The notes beneath the pieces are model-generated. The model saw nothing but the letters and a program-made list of their open reading frames with translations. It had not been told where the DNA came from and did not search any database. Of a DNA stretch of 58,909 bases, positions 47,775 to 58,053 are shown piece by piece. The first letter of the stretch is position 1; every line of letters begins with the position of its first letter. This stretch comes from Verrucomicrobiota bacterium (lineage in GTDB: Bacteria; Verrucomicrobiota; Kiritimatiellia; CAJWTS01): contig JAQBYD010000019.1 in assembly GCA_027623315.1 (NCBI GenBank), positions 1 to 58,909 of the forward strand. The letters are read 5' to 3'. A program made the translations under genes and the position numbers.

Positions 47775-48200
47775 GTGAGTTCTCCCCTCCCCAACGTCAC
47801 CGTCACCTTCAACCTGCTCAGTATCATCTTTCTCACGGTCGGATACCGGGCGATCCGTCGAGGCGACCGTGACACGCATAAACGGTGGATGATCGCGGCG
47901 CTATGCTCCAGCACAGGGTTTCTGACGAGTTACATCAGTCACAAGGTGCTTCACGGCGATACGCCCTATCCGTTCCACGACTGGACGCGGCCCGTCTACT
48001 TCCTCATTCTGGCTCCGCACGTCGTCCTGGCGATCCTGATGACGCCGTGCATTCTCGCGGGCGTCTGGCTCGCGTTGAGCGGCCGGTTTCCGACGCATGC
48101 AAAGCTGATGCGGCGCGTATTCCCCGTGTGGATGTATGTCTCCGTCACCGGAGTCGTCGTCTACCTATTGCTCTACATCCAACCACTGCTGCGACACTGA
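47775..48200 (+). CDS. DUF420-family membrane protein
   Basis: A 141-residue, four-helix protein with GTG start. The DUF420 family is commonly encoded with cytochrome oxidase genes. Conserved features here: NLLSIIFLTVGYRAIRRGDRDTHKRWM, SYISHKVLHGDTPYPFHDW, HVVLAILMTPCILAGVW, GRFPTHAKLMRR. Several His lie at helix ends and may bind heme or metal. It closes the respiratory island. The next genes are on the minus strand after 17 nt. Confidence 0.82.
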   Translation: MSSPLPNVTVTFNLLSIIFLTVGYRAIRRGDRDTHKRWMIAALCSSTGFLTSYISHKVLHGDTPYPFHDWTRPVYFLILAPHVVLAILMTPCILAGVWLALSGRFPTHAKLMRRVFPVWMYVSVTGVVVYLLLYIQPLLRH

Positions 48201-48217
48201 TCCGTCTTCGTGGCGGG

Positions 48218-48379
48218 TTACGACTTCAGAATATACAAATCCATGATCCAGCCGCAGGTGAAGAGCAGAAGCCCGATGCCGAGGACGCGAAGATTCATCA
48301 ACTCGGGGAAGGCGATCGCGAAACCACCTGCCACGGTGGCCATTCCCAGCCCTTCGAGCAGCTTGGCGGCGTAATACAT
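48218..48379 (-). CDS. 53-residue membrane microprotein
   Basis: Too short for routine gene calls, but well formed. It begins MYYAAKLLEGLGMATVAGG and continues FAIAFPELMNLRVLGIGLL, ending GWIMDLYILKS. It holds two short hydrophobic helices with a polar turn. It starts 3 nt after the stop of the larger minus-strand membrane gene, so the two are coupled. Function unknown. It may be a partner of that gene product. Confidence 0.6.
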   Translation of the reverse strand: MYYAAKLLEGLGMATVAGGFAIAFPELMNLRVLGIGLLLFTCGWIMDLYILKS

Positions 48380-48382
48380 GGA

Positions 48383-48886
48383 TCACTCCGCCCTCCGGCG
48401 GGCCTCGTACGCCTCCGTCAGATCTCTAAATATCTCCGTGTTCTTGCGAAAGCAGAGGTTCTGTTTCGGAAGTAGCTTCACGAAATGGACCATGGCCACG
48501 ACAAAGAGCACTCCGTGAACCCATGACGGAAGGCCAGAGCGATCCACCGCGCCGCCGACGATAAATGCTACCGAAAACAGCGTGATACTCATCATCGTGC
48601 CGGGAAAGAGCACATGTTTGATCGCCTTCACCCGATCATAGATTCCCGAATCCAGACGATGCTGACGCACGAAATCCTTCACGCTGGATCCGGTGCCGAT
48701 GAAGAAGAACATGATCAGCACTTCCGTAAACAGGTAGATGATGATCGCGATCAGCGCCATGTTCAGATGACTGAGCTCTTCAAGAATTGTGAATCGGGTT
48801 TGCAGCAGACCATGCATCCCGGTCCCCAGGAGCAACACGAATGATGCGCCCGTGAACAGATAGCAGATAATCATGAAGAACCACAT
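48383..48886 (-). CDS. Membrane protein of unknown function
   Basis: A 167-residue protein with about five hydrophobic helices (FMIICYLFTGASFVLLLG, MALIAIIIYLFTEVLIMFF, MSITLFSVAFIVGGAV, VHGVLFVVAMVHFVKLLP) and a charged C-terminal tail (RKNTEIFRDLTEAYEARRRAE). The ATG at 48886 is used. An in-frame reading from 49015 adds 43 residues starting inside a hexamer repeat and is less credible, although GAVYGLLFTLVTRVLV there is hydrophobic. No family recognised. The loop FIGTGSSVKDFVRQHRLD may be cytoplasmic. Confidence 0.55.
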   Translation of the reverse strand: MWFFMIICYLFTGASFVLLLGTGMHGLLQTRFTILEELSHLNMALIAIIIYLFTEVLIMFFFIGTGSSVKDFVRQHRLDSGIYDRVKAIKHVLFPGTMMSITLFSVAFIVGGAVDRSGLPSWVHGVLFVVAMVHFVKLLPKQNLCFRKNTEIFRDLTEAYEARRRAE

Positions 48887-48986
48887 AACAAGGACCCGGG
48901 TGACAAGCGTGAACAATAGACCATAGACCGCCCCGTCTATCAACAGCGGGCTGGGCCCAAATCCGGTCAAGCTTGGCGTGAAGCGT

Positions 48987-49016
48987 CCTAATCCGAATCC
49001 TAGTCCCAATCCCAAT
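48987..49016. repeat. Hexamer tandem repeat CC[TGC][AT][AG]T-like (5 units)
   Basis: The units CCTAAT, CCGAAT, CCTAGT, CCCAAT, CCCAAT follow one another. Such degenerate hexamers encode the Gly/Leu-rich false extension of the neighbouring gene on the minus strand. No other content was seen in the 157-bp gap up to 49172. Confidence 0.75.
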
Positions 49017-49172
49017 CGATCTCCGTGGTTAACCCGAACGACTTGCAGCCGTTCAAGCCCAAACCCTCGGCGGCCTGGGCCCGTCGGAGCCCCCGAAAAG
49101 AGAAGACCCCATGACAGGGCCGGCTTTCACCGACCCCACCATGGGGTTGCGTATTGGTTGTGAAATTCCGGC

Positions 49173-49586
49173 CTAGTCGGAAAGTCCGGCGTCGGCGTAG
49201 AATATCTTGCCGCCGTTCTGGTTTCGTGCCTTCACGACGAGGTCGATCTGCCCACGGGCTTCGTAGGCGATCAGCGACGGGATCTCCATCAGGCCCGCAA
49301 CGGCTTCATCCGCCACTTCGGGAGCCTTGGCGATCAACGCCTTCTCCGTATCCGCCATGATGCTCGGCATGTTCTCCTGCATCTGGCACGCCACCCACTG
49401 CGCCAAACGCGCGGGTTCGAGTATGTCTTTCTTGACGAAATGACCAATCGATCCCAGGTACAGCGAGAGGACGGCCACGAGCACGAGCCCCACTAGCCAT
49501 GTCATCTTGTTGCGTTTCTTCTGGCTCGCGATCTCCTCCTGCAGAAATGCCGTGAGCGTATCGTTGCTATCTGTTTGTGTAGTCAT
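49173..49586 (-). CDS. Single-pass membrane protein of unknown function
   Basis: A 137-residue protein with GGGAG ribosome site. The N-terminus is polar (MTTQTDSNDTLTAFLQEEIA), then a Lys/Arg patch and one helix (TWLVGLVLVAVLSLYLGSIG). The C-terminal 80 residues are alpha-helical with ILEPARLAQWVACQMQENM and MADTEKALIAKAPEVADEAV, as in bundle-forming domains. The tail is GKIFYADAGLSD. Not recognised. The layout recalls small membrane-tethered helical proteins. Confidence 0.6.
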   Translation of the reverse strand: MTTQTDSNDTLTAFLQEEIASQKKRNKMTWLVGLVLVAVLSLYLGSIGHFVKKDILEPARLAQWVACQMQENMPSIMADTEKALIAKAPEVADEAVAGLMEIPSLIAYEARGQIDLVVKARNQNGGKIFYADAGLSD

Positions 49587-49605
49587 GATTGTAATCTCCC
49601 TATTC

Positions 49606-49752
49606 TTACAGAGCCTGCTGTAACTGAATACCGGCAAGCTCGAGCATCACACCCAGGAGTTCCTGGGAATCAACGGAGTTGCCGGTTGCCGGTGCGGCGA
49701 CCAGCATCGAATCCCGAATCGGATCAGGACTCGATCCCTTCTCTCTGAGCAT
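49606..49752 (-). CDS. Possible 48-residue small protein upstream of the single-pass protein
   Basis: The frame begins MLREKGSSPDPIRDSM and ends ELLGVMLELAGIQLQQAL, with its stop 20 nt before the next ATG. The last 17 residues are strongly amphipathic. There is no good ribosome site and no family. It could be a small co-transcribed protein or a chance reading. Confidence 0.3.
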   Translation of the reverse strand: MLREKGSSPDPIRDSMLVAAPATGNSVDSQELLGVMLELAGIQLQQAL

Positions 49753-49820
49753 GAATCGCCCATTTCACGCCTGTGCATAATTGAACGGGCGTACGCCTTT
49801 GTGCCTGCATCGAATAGCGC

Positions 49821-49849
49821 TTGCACTCGCATTCGCTTTGTGGTACAAA
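49821..49849 (+). promoter_or_regulatory. Candidate promoter upstream of ispH
   Basis: TTGCAC at 49821-49826, a 17-nt spacer and TACAAA at 49844-49849, about 150 nt before the ispH start. The hexamers are only partial matches (3/6 and 4/6). Confidence 0.3.
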
Positions 49850-50002
49850 GCACATCTAGGTCGTCATAAACTCAGGTATTGCGGGTCGACGAGGCTACCG
49901 CCGCCGGGTCTTCGCTCAAAGAGGCCCTGGTAGGCTGGCAAAGCCATCGCCTGGCCGCTACGCTTGATTTCGGCCTCCCATTGCCATAAGAAGGGAGTAC
50001 GC

Positions 50003-50947
50003 ATGCATCCTCTCAAGATAGTCTTGGCCGAGCCGCGCGGTTTCTGCGCTGGTGTCGACAGAGCGGTCGATATTATCGACCTGACGGTTCAGGCCTTTGA
50101 TCCGCCAATCTACTGCCGCAAGGAAATCGTCCATAATCGACACGTCGTCGATGGTTTTATCGAAAAAGGCGTCAAATTTGTCGAGGAACTCGATGAAGTC
50201 CCGGATGGCGCGACCGTCGTCTTTAGCGCACACGGCGTCTCACCCGAGATCTGGAATCAGGCCCGTGCGCGGAATCTGAACGTGATCGACGCAACCTGCC
50301 CTCTCGTGACCAAGGTGCATCTCGAGGTGCTGAGCTTCGTCAGAAAGGGATACGGGATTCTTTACATCGGACACCGGAGGCACGACGAGGTCGTGGGCGT
50401 CCTTGGCGAGGCTCCCGTTGCCGTCCAACTCATCGAAAATGTCGAAGAAGCCCGCCTCGTCGAGGTGCCTGACGCCAAAAGAGTGGTGTGCCTGACCCAG
50501 ACGACCCTGAGCGTCGACGATACGACCGAGATCATGACCGTACTTGCCGAGCGCTTTCCAGAGATGGTCCGCCCTTCGAAGAGCGATATCTGCTATGCCA
50601 CCCAGAACCGACAGGAAGCCGTCAAGGAGGTGGCGCGGGAGGTGGACCTGCTGCTCGTGCTCGGCTCTCAGAACAGTTCGAACTCGAACCGACTCGTGGA
50701 CGTCGCCCGCTCATGCGGCACTCCGTCCTACTTGATCCACGGTGTCGACGACATCGAGGAATCCTGGCTCGATGACGTCCGCGCCATCGGCTTGTCCTCA
50801 GGCGCTTCGACGCCGGAGATCCTCGTACAACGCGTCGTTGATTACTTGAAGAGCCGCGGTGATGCCGAGATCAGCACGCTGCAGGTAGCCCGCGAAGACG
50901 TGACCTTCCGACTGCCCCCGCAACTGGCGGCACTATCGCCTGCGTAG
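50003..50947 (+). CDS. ispH: 4-hydroxy-3-methylbut-2-enyl diphosphate reductase
   Basis: A 314-residue IspH/LytB, last step of the MEP isoprenoid pathway, making IPP and DMAPP. The three Fe-S cysteines are C15 (RGFCAGVDRAV), C99 (DATCPLVTKVH) and C197 (DICYATQNRQ). HGVSPE and NSSNSNRLVDVA (substrate pocket) are present. ATG 50003 has AAGGGAG at 49991. It is transcribed with the long-form ispG and a reductase gene downstream. Confidence 0.96.
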   Translation: MHPLKIVLAEPRGFCAGVDRAVDIIDLTVQAFDPPIYCRKEIVHNRHVVDGFIEKGVKFVEELDEVPDGATVVFSAHGVSPEIWNQARARNLNVIDATCPLVTKVHLEVLSFVRKGYGILYIGHRRHDEVVGVLGEAPVAVQLIENVEEARLVEVPDAKRVVCLTQTTLSVDDTTEIMTVLAERFPEMVRPSKSDICYATQNRQEAVKEVAREVDLLLVLGSQNSSNSNRLVDVARSCGTPSYLIHGVDDIEESWLDDVRAIGLSSGASTPEILVQRVVDYLKSRGDAEISTLQVAREDVTFRLPPQLAALSPA

Positions 50948-50997
50948 CGGTCACGTGGACACCCACGCACGTCAAGCGAGGCGAAGGAAAACTCACC

Positions 50998-53125
<2,128 letters not shown>

Positions 53126-53133
<8 letters not shown>

Positions 53134-54502
53134 GATCGGAACCGAGGCCCGACCGCTGCGAGTTGCCGTGGTCGGTAGCGGCCCCAGCGGATTCTACGCA
53201 GCCGATGCGCTGCTCAAGTCTAAAACGGAAGTCCACGTCAACCTCTTCGACCGACTGCCCTGTCCCTTCGGACTGGTCCGTTTCGGAGTGGCCCCCGATC
53301 ACCCCAAGATCAAGAGCGTGACGCGGGTCTACGAGAAGACGGCCGCGCGTCCCGGCTTCTCCTTCCTGGGCAACGTGAACGTGGGCCGGGACATCAGCGT
53401 CGAGGAGCTTCGCGAGTTTCACGATGCCGTCATCTTTACGGTAGGCGCGGAGACCGATCGCCGCTTGAACATCCCCGGCGAGGACCTGGCCGGCAGCCAT
53501 ACGGCGACCGAGTTCGTCGCGTGGTACAATGGACATCCGGACTACCGGGACCGGAATTTCGATCTCTCGCAGCGCGTTGCGGTCGTGATCGGTCAAGGCA
53601 ATGTCGCAGCCGACGTCGCGCGCATCCTGGGCAAGACCGTCGATGAACTCAAGAACACGGACATCGCCGCGGGCGCCCTGCAAGCGCTGGCGGAAAGCCA
53701 GGTCGAAGAAGTCTACATGATTGGCAGGCGCGGTCCTGCCCAGGCGGCCTTCACCGAACCGGAGATCAAGGAACTCGGCGAGATGGCGGACTGTGAGATC
53801 GATATTCTCGACGCGGATCTCGACCTCAATCCTGCGAGCGCCGCAGAACTCGAGGACTCGGCGAACTCGCGGAATCTCGCAAACGTTAACGTGCTCAGGT
53901 CCTACGCGGCGCGCTCGCGGCGCGAGACTCGGCGAAGCCTCCGCGTCCGCTTTTTCCAAAGCCCGGTCGAACTCGGTGGTGATAGTCGCGTCGAGCGCAT
54001 GGTTCTGGAAACCAATGAACTCATCGGTGATCCGGGAGCCCAGAAGGCCCGCGGGACGGGTACCCGTGAAACGCTTGCGTGCGGTCTGGTCTTTCGAAGC
54101 GTGGGCTACGGCGGGGTCGCGATCCCCGGCGTCCCCTTCGATGAAGGACGCGGGGTATTTCGGAACGAGGCCGGCCGCGTGACCGATACGAGCGGGGACC
54201 CGGTCGCCGGGCTCTATTGCTCCGGGTGGATAAAGCGTGGCCCATCCGGGGTGATCGGAACGAATCGCCCGGACAGCGTCGAAACGGTGGGCAATCTGCT
54301 CGCCGATCTGCCTCGTCTGCAGCCCTGCCCCACCCCCTCGACGGATAGCGTCCTGGATCTGCTCTGCAAGCGCAACGTGCGGGCCGTCAGCTACGCGGAC
54401 TGGCGGAAGATCGACGCCGCCGAGGTGGAGCGAGGCAGCGCCGCCGGTAAGCCCAGGGAGAAGTTCACGTCCGTCGCCGAGATGCTGGCCGTGCTGACCT
54501 GA
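53126..54502 (+). CDS. Ferredoxin/adrenodoxin-type NADP+ reductase (FprA-like)
   Basis: A 458-residue FAD/NADPH enzyme. The FAD-binding loop is [18 protein letters not shown], the characteristic [19 protein letters not shown] follows, then [18 protein letters not shown] for NADPH and [37 protein letters not shown] closes the FAD site. It resembles adrenodoxin reductase and mycobacterial FprA, without a fused ferredoxin. ATG 53126 has TGGAG 7 nt upstream and overlaps ispG by 8 bp. Co-encoding suggests that it reduces the ferredoxin or flavodoxin that feeds IspG and IspH (inference). Confidence 0.9.
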
Positions 54503-54766
54503 AAATTTGCGCAGGGCAGTATGATATACCGTGTGCGACGGGAGAACAAGAGCCGATACCGTTAACTGCGGGAATTCCCAATTGGTATGGCGGGGGGAAT
54601 AAACTGTTACACACCGCGCTCTGATCTGAGGAAGTGCCGTTATAGTGCCGCATTGGGATTGTGTGTGCGATGAGGAATACGGTGTGAATGCGGTTGGGAT
54701 GGAGCGTGGTTAAGTGCCGTCTCCTGGGGGCCAATGACCTGAGCCTACGCAAGCGAGTGCCGTGGT
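54503..54766. other. Gene-free region with AGTGCCG[TC] direct repeats
   Basis: No gene is supported. The octamer AGTGCCGT (last base C in one case) occurs at 54633, 54644, 54713 and 54756. The repeats lie between the reductase stop and the SEC-C gene. They may be regulatory or an element end. Confidence 0.5.
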
Positions 54767-55240
54767 TCAGATCTCGGGGTGATCGGCCTGGATGCGTTCT
54801 TCGAAGTCGGCGATGTCCTTCTTCAATTCCGCGGGGAACTCAGGGTCGAAGCCCTCGCGGGATTCCACCATTGCCAGGGTCGCCTGGGCGTGAGTCTTGG
54901 CCCTGGCGAAGTCGCCTCTGGCCTTGTAGTACTCGTAGAAGCGCTGATCGCCGTCGATTTCCTCGGAGAACTTCTCCTTGAGTTGACGGCAACAGGTTTC
55001 GGCCTCAGCCCATTGTTCCGAGCGGATCAGATCGTTGGCACGGTTGGTCAGTTCTTCGAGCGCAACGACATAGCGGTTGAACTCTACGTCCTCGGCCTTC
55101 CGGTCTCGGGCGGTCTGCTCATCGCGCGCGCGTTTCTGCAGCATCTGCTGTGTTGCAGCGTTCTGCTCTTGCCCCATGCAGCATTTTTTGTACTTTCTTC
55201 CGCTGCCGCAGGGGCAGGGGTCATTTCGCGATACACTCAT
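54767..55240 (-). CDS. SEC-C motif protein
   Basis: A 157-residue protein starting MSVSRNDPCPCGSGRKYKKCC, a full SEC-C zinc motif (CxC...CC). The rest is helical and acidic: ALEELTNRANDLIRSEQWAE, CCRQLKEKFSEEIDGDQRFYEY and ARAKTHAQATLAMVESRE, resembling a short TPR-like unit. ATG 55240 has TTGGAG 9 nt upstream. Only 13 nt separate it from the divergent zinc/HTH gene. SEC-C proteins bind SecB, nucleic acid or act as chaperone parts. This one is not assigned. Confidence 0.75.
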   Translation of the reverse strand: MSVSRNDPCPCGSGRKYKKCCMGQEQNAATQQMLQKRARDEQTARDRKAEDVEFNRYVVALEELTNRANDLIRSEQWAEAETCCRQLKEKFSEEIDGDQRFYEYYKARGDFARAKTHAQATLAMVESREGFDPEFPAELKKDIADFEERIQADHPEI

Positions 55241-55253
55241 ACGACGCACTCCA

Positions 55254-55634
55254 ATGAAAGCTGTGATCCGATTCGTACGCAACGAGCAGGAACTGAAGCA
55301 GGCTCGCTGTGCGCATTGCGGATGTGTCGGCACACTCAACCGCCACGACACGATGCATGGTAACGATTTGAGCGCGGCGGACAAGAAAACAGACAGGGGG
55401 CGCAGAGCCTGGTGTTCCAACCGTGGCCGACGCGGCGGGTGCGGACGCACGATGGCCATCGTTTTCGCCCACGTCCTGCCGCGTCACGGCTTCACCGCAC
55501 CGCTGTTGGATAAGCTCCTTGGAGGTCTGTGTGCCGGGCACTCGGTACAGGCCGCCTGGGAGAACAGCCGCCTTCCAGTCGCGTTGCAGACGGTTTACCA
55601 CAACCGAATAAGGCGTTCGGCCCCTCTTGCGTAG
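55254..55634 (+). CDS. Zinc-ribbon and HTH protein of the transposon module
   Basis: A 126-residue protein with RCAHCGCVGTLNRHDTMHG, then RAWCSNRGRRGGCGRTM. These are Cys/His pairs of a zinc ribbon. A C-terminal HTH-like helix set follows (LLDKLLGGLCAGHSVQAAW, VALQTVYHNRIRR). The ATG at 55254 begins a conserved-looking MKAVIRFVRNEQEL, but no ribosome site is visible. It probably binds transposon DNA. Its promoter space is shared with the divergent SEC-C gene. Confidence 0.6.
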   Translation: MKAVIRFVRNEQELKQARCAHCGCVGTLNRHDTMHGNDLSAADKKTDRGRRAWCSNRGRRGGCGRTMAIVFAHVLPRHGFTAPLLDKLLGGLCAGHSVQAAWENSRLPVALQTVYHNRIRRSAPLA

Positions 55635-55711
55635 CTGCCATAGCCTGCTTGCGTACCTGAACAGAGGCTCCGCCAGGGGGCGCAGCCGCGAGTAGCAAAA
55701 GGAGTGAGCAG

Positions 55712-57313
55712 ATGAATAACCCGAGCGAGTACCTGAAGATGCGCGTGCTGGGCGCGATCGACATGGCCGAAGGCAAAACCCAGCGCGATCGCGTCAAAGC
55801 GGTCAGCCAGATGAGCTTCACCGACGAGCAGGGCGATGTGCGCTCCTTCACCTGGCGTACCATCGAGACCTGGCTGATGCGCTACAACAAGCACGGGATC
55901 ACCGCGTTGAAAGCCTCGCCGCGCTCGGACAAGGGCAAAACGCGCAAGATGCATCCCGAAGAGATCAAGGAGGCCATCGACACGGTCCTGCCCCGTTTCC
56001 ATACCAGGCGCATCAACAAGCAGGCCATTTACCGCGTCTGCATCGAAGAGGGCCTGTTCACGCGCGAGCGGCTGGCGCCCACGACTTTCAGCCGGCTGAT
56101 CGAACAGTACGAACTGCTCAAGCCCGAGCATGCATGCGAGGGCAAGCGCCGACTGGCCTTCGCCAAGGCACACGCCAATCAGATGTGGCAGGCCGACACC
56201 ATGTTCGGACCTTACGTGCGTCACGGCGGCGCACAGGTGCAGAGCAAACTAATCGCGTTAATCGACGACGCATCGAGGCTCTGTGTGCACGGCCAGTTCT
56301 TCGCGGCCGAAAACGTGGACAGCCTGATCGAGGCGCTCTCCTGCGCTTTCTACAAACGCGGCGTGCCGGAGTCTATTTACGTCGATAACGGTTCGATCTA
56401 CACCTCGCGCGAGATCGTGCAGATCACCGCGCGCGTCGGCTGCATCCTGGCGCACGCGCCGCTGCGAGATGGCGCGGCGAAGGGAAAAATCGAACGATTT
56501 TTCAGAACCTGCCGCGACCAGTTCCTGGTGCGCCAACTCGATCTCAGCTCGTTCGACGCGCTCAACAGCCAGTTCACCGCCTGGGTCGAGGAGCAGTACA
56601 ACGCGCACGAGCATTCGGTGCTTAAGATGTCTCCGCTGGATCGCTTTGCGCTCGACCGCCGACGCGTCCGGTATCTGCCGCCCAACGAGGTCAACGAAGA
56701 GCTGTTCTTCGTCGAGGAGGACCGCGTCGTGCGCGCCGACAACACCTTCTCCTTCGCCAATATCCGCCATGAAGCACCCCGCCACCTGCCCAGCCGCAAG
56801 GTGCAGGTGCGCTTCGAGCGCAAGCGTCCTACCCGCAAGGTGGTCGTCTACTACAAAGCCGAACGCATGGGCGAGGCTCGTCGATTGGACTTCACCGCCA
56901 ACGATAGGCCTCCGAAAGACTCATCGAAAGGAACTCGCCATGATTCGTTCTCACTTCGGACTGAACAAGATGCCCTTCGACGCCTGCGGGGCCGAGCTGC
57001 TCGCCCACCAGCAGGCCGTTCTGGAGATGCTGATGGTCCATGCCCAGCAGGGCGGTCTGTGCCTGGTGCTCGGGGAGCCGGGCACAGGCAAGAGCTCGAT
57101 CAAGCAGGCGCTGATCGAACGCGACCCCAAGCGCATCGTCACGCCCTCGATCAACCGTACGCTGCATACCTACTCCAACACCCTGCGCATCCTCTGCGAA
57201 GCCTTTCAGGTCGAGTACGAGGGCGCGCGAGACTGCCGCGCCGAGCGCGCGCTCGTCGAGCAGGTCTTCAAGCTGCACCGTGCCGGCAAGATGATCGTGC
57301 CGATCATCGATGA
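55712..57313 (+). CDS. DDE-type integrase/transposase (rve core)
   Basis: AAAAGGAG lies about 7 nt before ATG. The first 150 residues are a helix-turn-helix region (RVKAVSQMSFTDEQGDV, RTIETWLMRYNKHGI, TFSRLIEQYELLKPEH). The catalytic core has D162 (MWQADTMFGPYV), D225 (IYVDNGSIYTS) and E261 (GAAKGKIERFFRTC), so D-62-D-35-E. The C-terminal beta part is typical of Mu/IS21/TniA-like enzymes (VRYLPPNEVNEELFF to KVVVYYKAERM). After about residue 410 the frame remains open for 124 residues across the ATPase gene in another frame. This tail is Arg/Pro-rich and probably not functional; the true end may be near 56940 if a stop was lost. Confidence 0.82.
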   Translation: MNNPSEYLKMRVLGAIDMAEGKTQRDRVKAVSQMSFTDEQGDVRSFTWRTIETWLMRYNKHGITALKASPRSDKGKTRKMHPEEIKEAIDTVLPRFHTRRINKQAIYRVCIEEGLFTRERLAPTTFSRLIEQYELLKPEHACEGKRRLAFAKAHANQMWQADTMFGPYVRHGGAQVQSKLIALIDDASRLCVHGQFFAAENVDSLIEALSCAFYKRGVPESIYVDNGSIYTSREIVQITARVGCILAHAPLRDGAAKGKIERFFRTCRDQFLVRQLDLSSFDALNSQFTAWVEEQYNAHEHSVLKMSPLDRFALDRRRVRYLPPNEVNEELFFVEEDRVVRADNTFSFANIRHEAPRHLPSRKVQVRFERKRPTRKVVVYYKAERMGEARRLDFTANDRPPKDSSKGTRHDSFSLRTEQDALRRLRGRAARPPAGRSGDADGPCPAGRSVPGARGAGHRQELDQAGADRTRPQAHRHALDQPYAAYLLQHPAHPLRSLSGRVRGRARLPRRARARRAGLQAAPCRQDDRADHR

Positions 57314-57740
57314 CGCGCATCTGATGCCAGCCGAATCGCTGCGCAAGCTCAGGTTGCTCTTCGAGGACTTCCCCAGTTCGCACAACCTCGTGCTCTTCGG
57401 TCAACCCTATCTGTTGCACACGCTCTCGCTGGCCGTGAACGAGGAGATCCGTTCCCGCGTCACCTACTCGGTTGTACTCGCGCCCCTCGCCCCCGAAGAC
57501 ATCGAGGCGTTCCTCCTGGACGCTTTCGATCGCGCCGGACTGGGCCATAACATCTTCACTGAGGACGCGCTCGCCCTGGTCGTGCGCTCGGCCGAGGGCA
57601 TCCTGCGGCGCGCGCGCAACCTCGCCGTCGGTTCGCTCATCGAGGCCGTGCGCGACCAGACCCGTTCGGTCGATCTCAAGCAGGTCAATCACGTGCTCAC
57701 TCAACCACACTGGAGGAAAGATTATGACCTGTCCGCCTGA
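56940..57740 (+). CDS. ExeA/TniB-like AAA ATPase of the transposon module
   Basis: A 266-residue ATPase. MIRSHFGLNKMPFD is typical of the ExeA/TniB kind. Walker A is LVLGEPGTGKSS, Walker B is MIVPIIDDAHLMPAESLRKL, and NLVLFGQPYLLHTL matches the sensor helix. EEIRSRVTYSVVLAPLAPED and GILRRARNLAVGSLIEAV are also family-typical. AAAGGA is 7 nt before the ATG. It would choose target DNA or activate the transposase, as TnsC/TniB/IstB do. Confidence 0.88.
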   Translation: MIRSHFGLNKMPFDACGAELLAHQQAVLEMLMVHAQQGGLCLVLGEPGTGKSSIKQALIERDPKRIVTPSINRTLHTYSNTLRILCEAFQVEYEGARDCRAERALVEQVFKLHRAGKMIVPIIDDAHLMPAESLRKLRLLFEDFPSSHNLVLFGQPYLLHTLSLAVNEEIRSRVTYSVVLAPLAPEDIEAFLLDAFDRAGLGHNIFTEDALALVVRSAEGILRRARNLAVGSLIEAVRDQTRSVDLKQVNHVLTQPHWRKDYDLSA

Positions 57741-58053
57741 ATGCGAAGCTTTCGGCAGGACCTCAAAACCGTCCGGATCTCCATGGTCCAGGGCTCAGAT
57801 CCAGGCCGCACGACGCGCCGATCTACCTGAACTGCTACGCGCCAAGGGCTTCGCTCTCCAGGAACTCAACGCCGGAAACTTCCGCATCCGCGAGCACCCT
57901 CACATCCTCGTCAGGGACTGCTTCTGGAGATCCACCGACGACGAGCGAGCCGGTAACGCAATCGATCTTTTCATCTACGTCCTCGGCATGTCATTCGCTC
58001 AAGCCATGCAGCAGATCAACCCGCCCGCGTCCGCTCCGCCACGCGCGTCGTAG
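57724..58053 (+). CDS. Small CHC2/DUF3991-like protein of the transposon module
   Basis: A 109-residue protein with GGAGGA before ATG and 17 bp overlap with the ATPase gene. The core ARRADLPELLRAKGFALQEL, REHPHILVRDCFWRSTDDER and GNAIDLFIYVLGMSFAQAM follows the layout of DUF3991/CHC2-primase N-termini (a short zinc-finger-like fold), but zinc Cys residues are missing. Its last codons fall inside direct repeat R1. Function unknown; presence in the module suggests a role in target or end recognition. Confidence 0.55.
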   Translation: MTCPPECEAFGRTSKPSGSPWSRAQIQAARRADLPELLRAKGFALQELNAGNFRIREHPHILVRDCFWRSTDDERAGNAIDLFIYVLGMSFAQAMQQINPPASAPPRAS

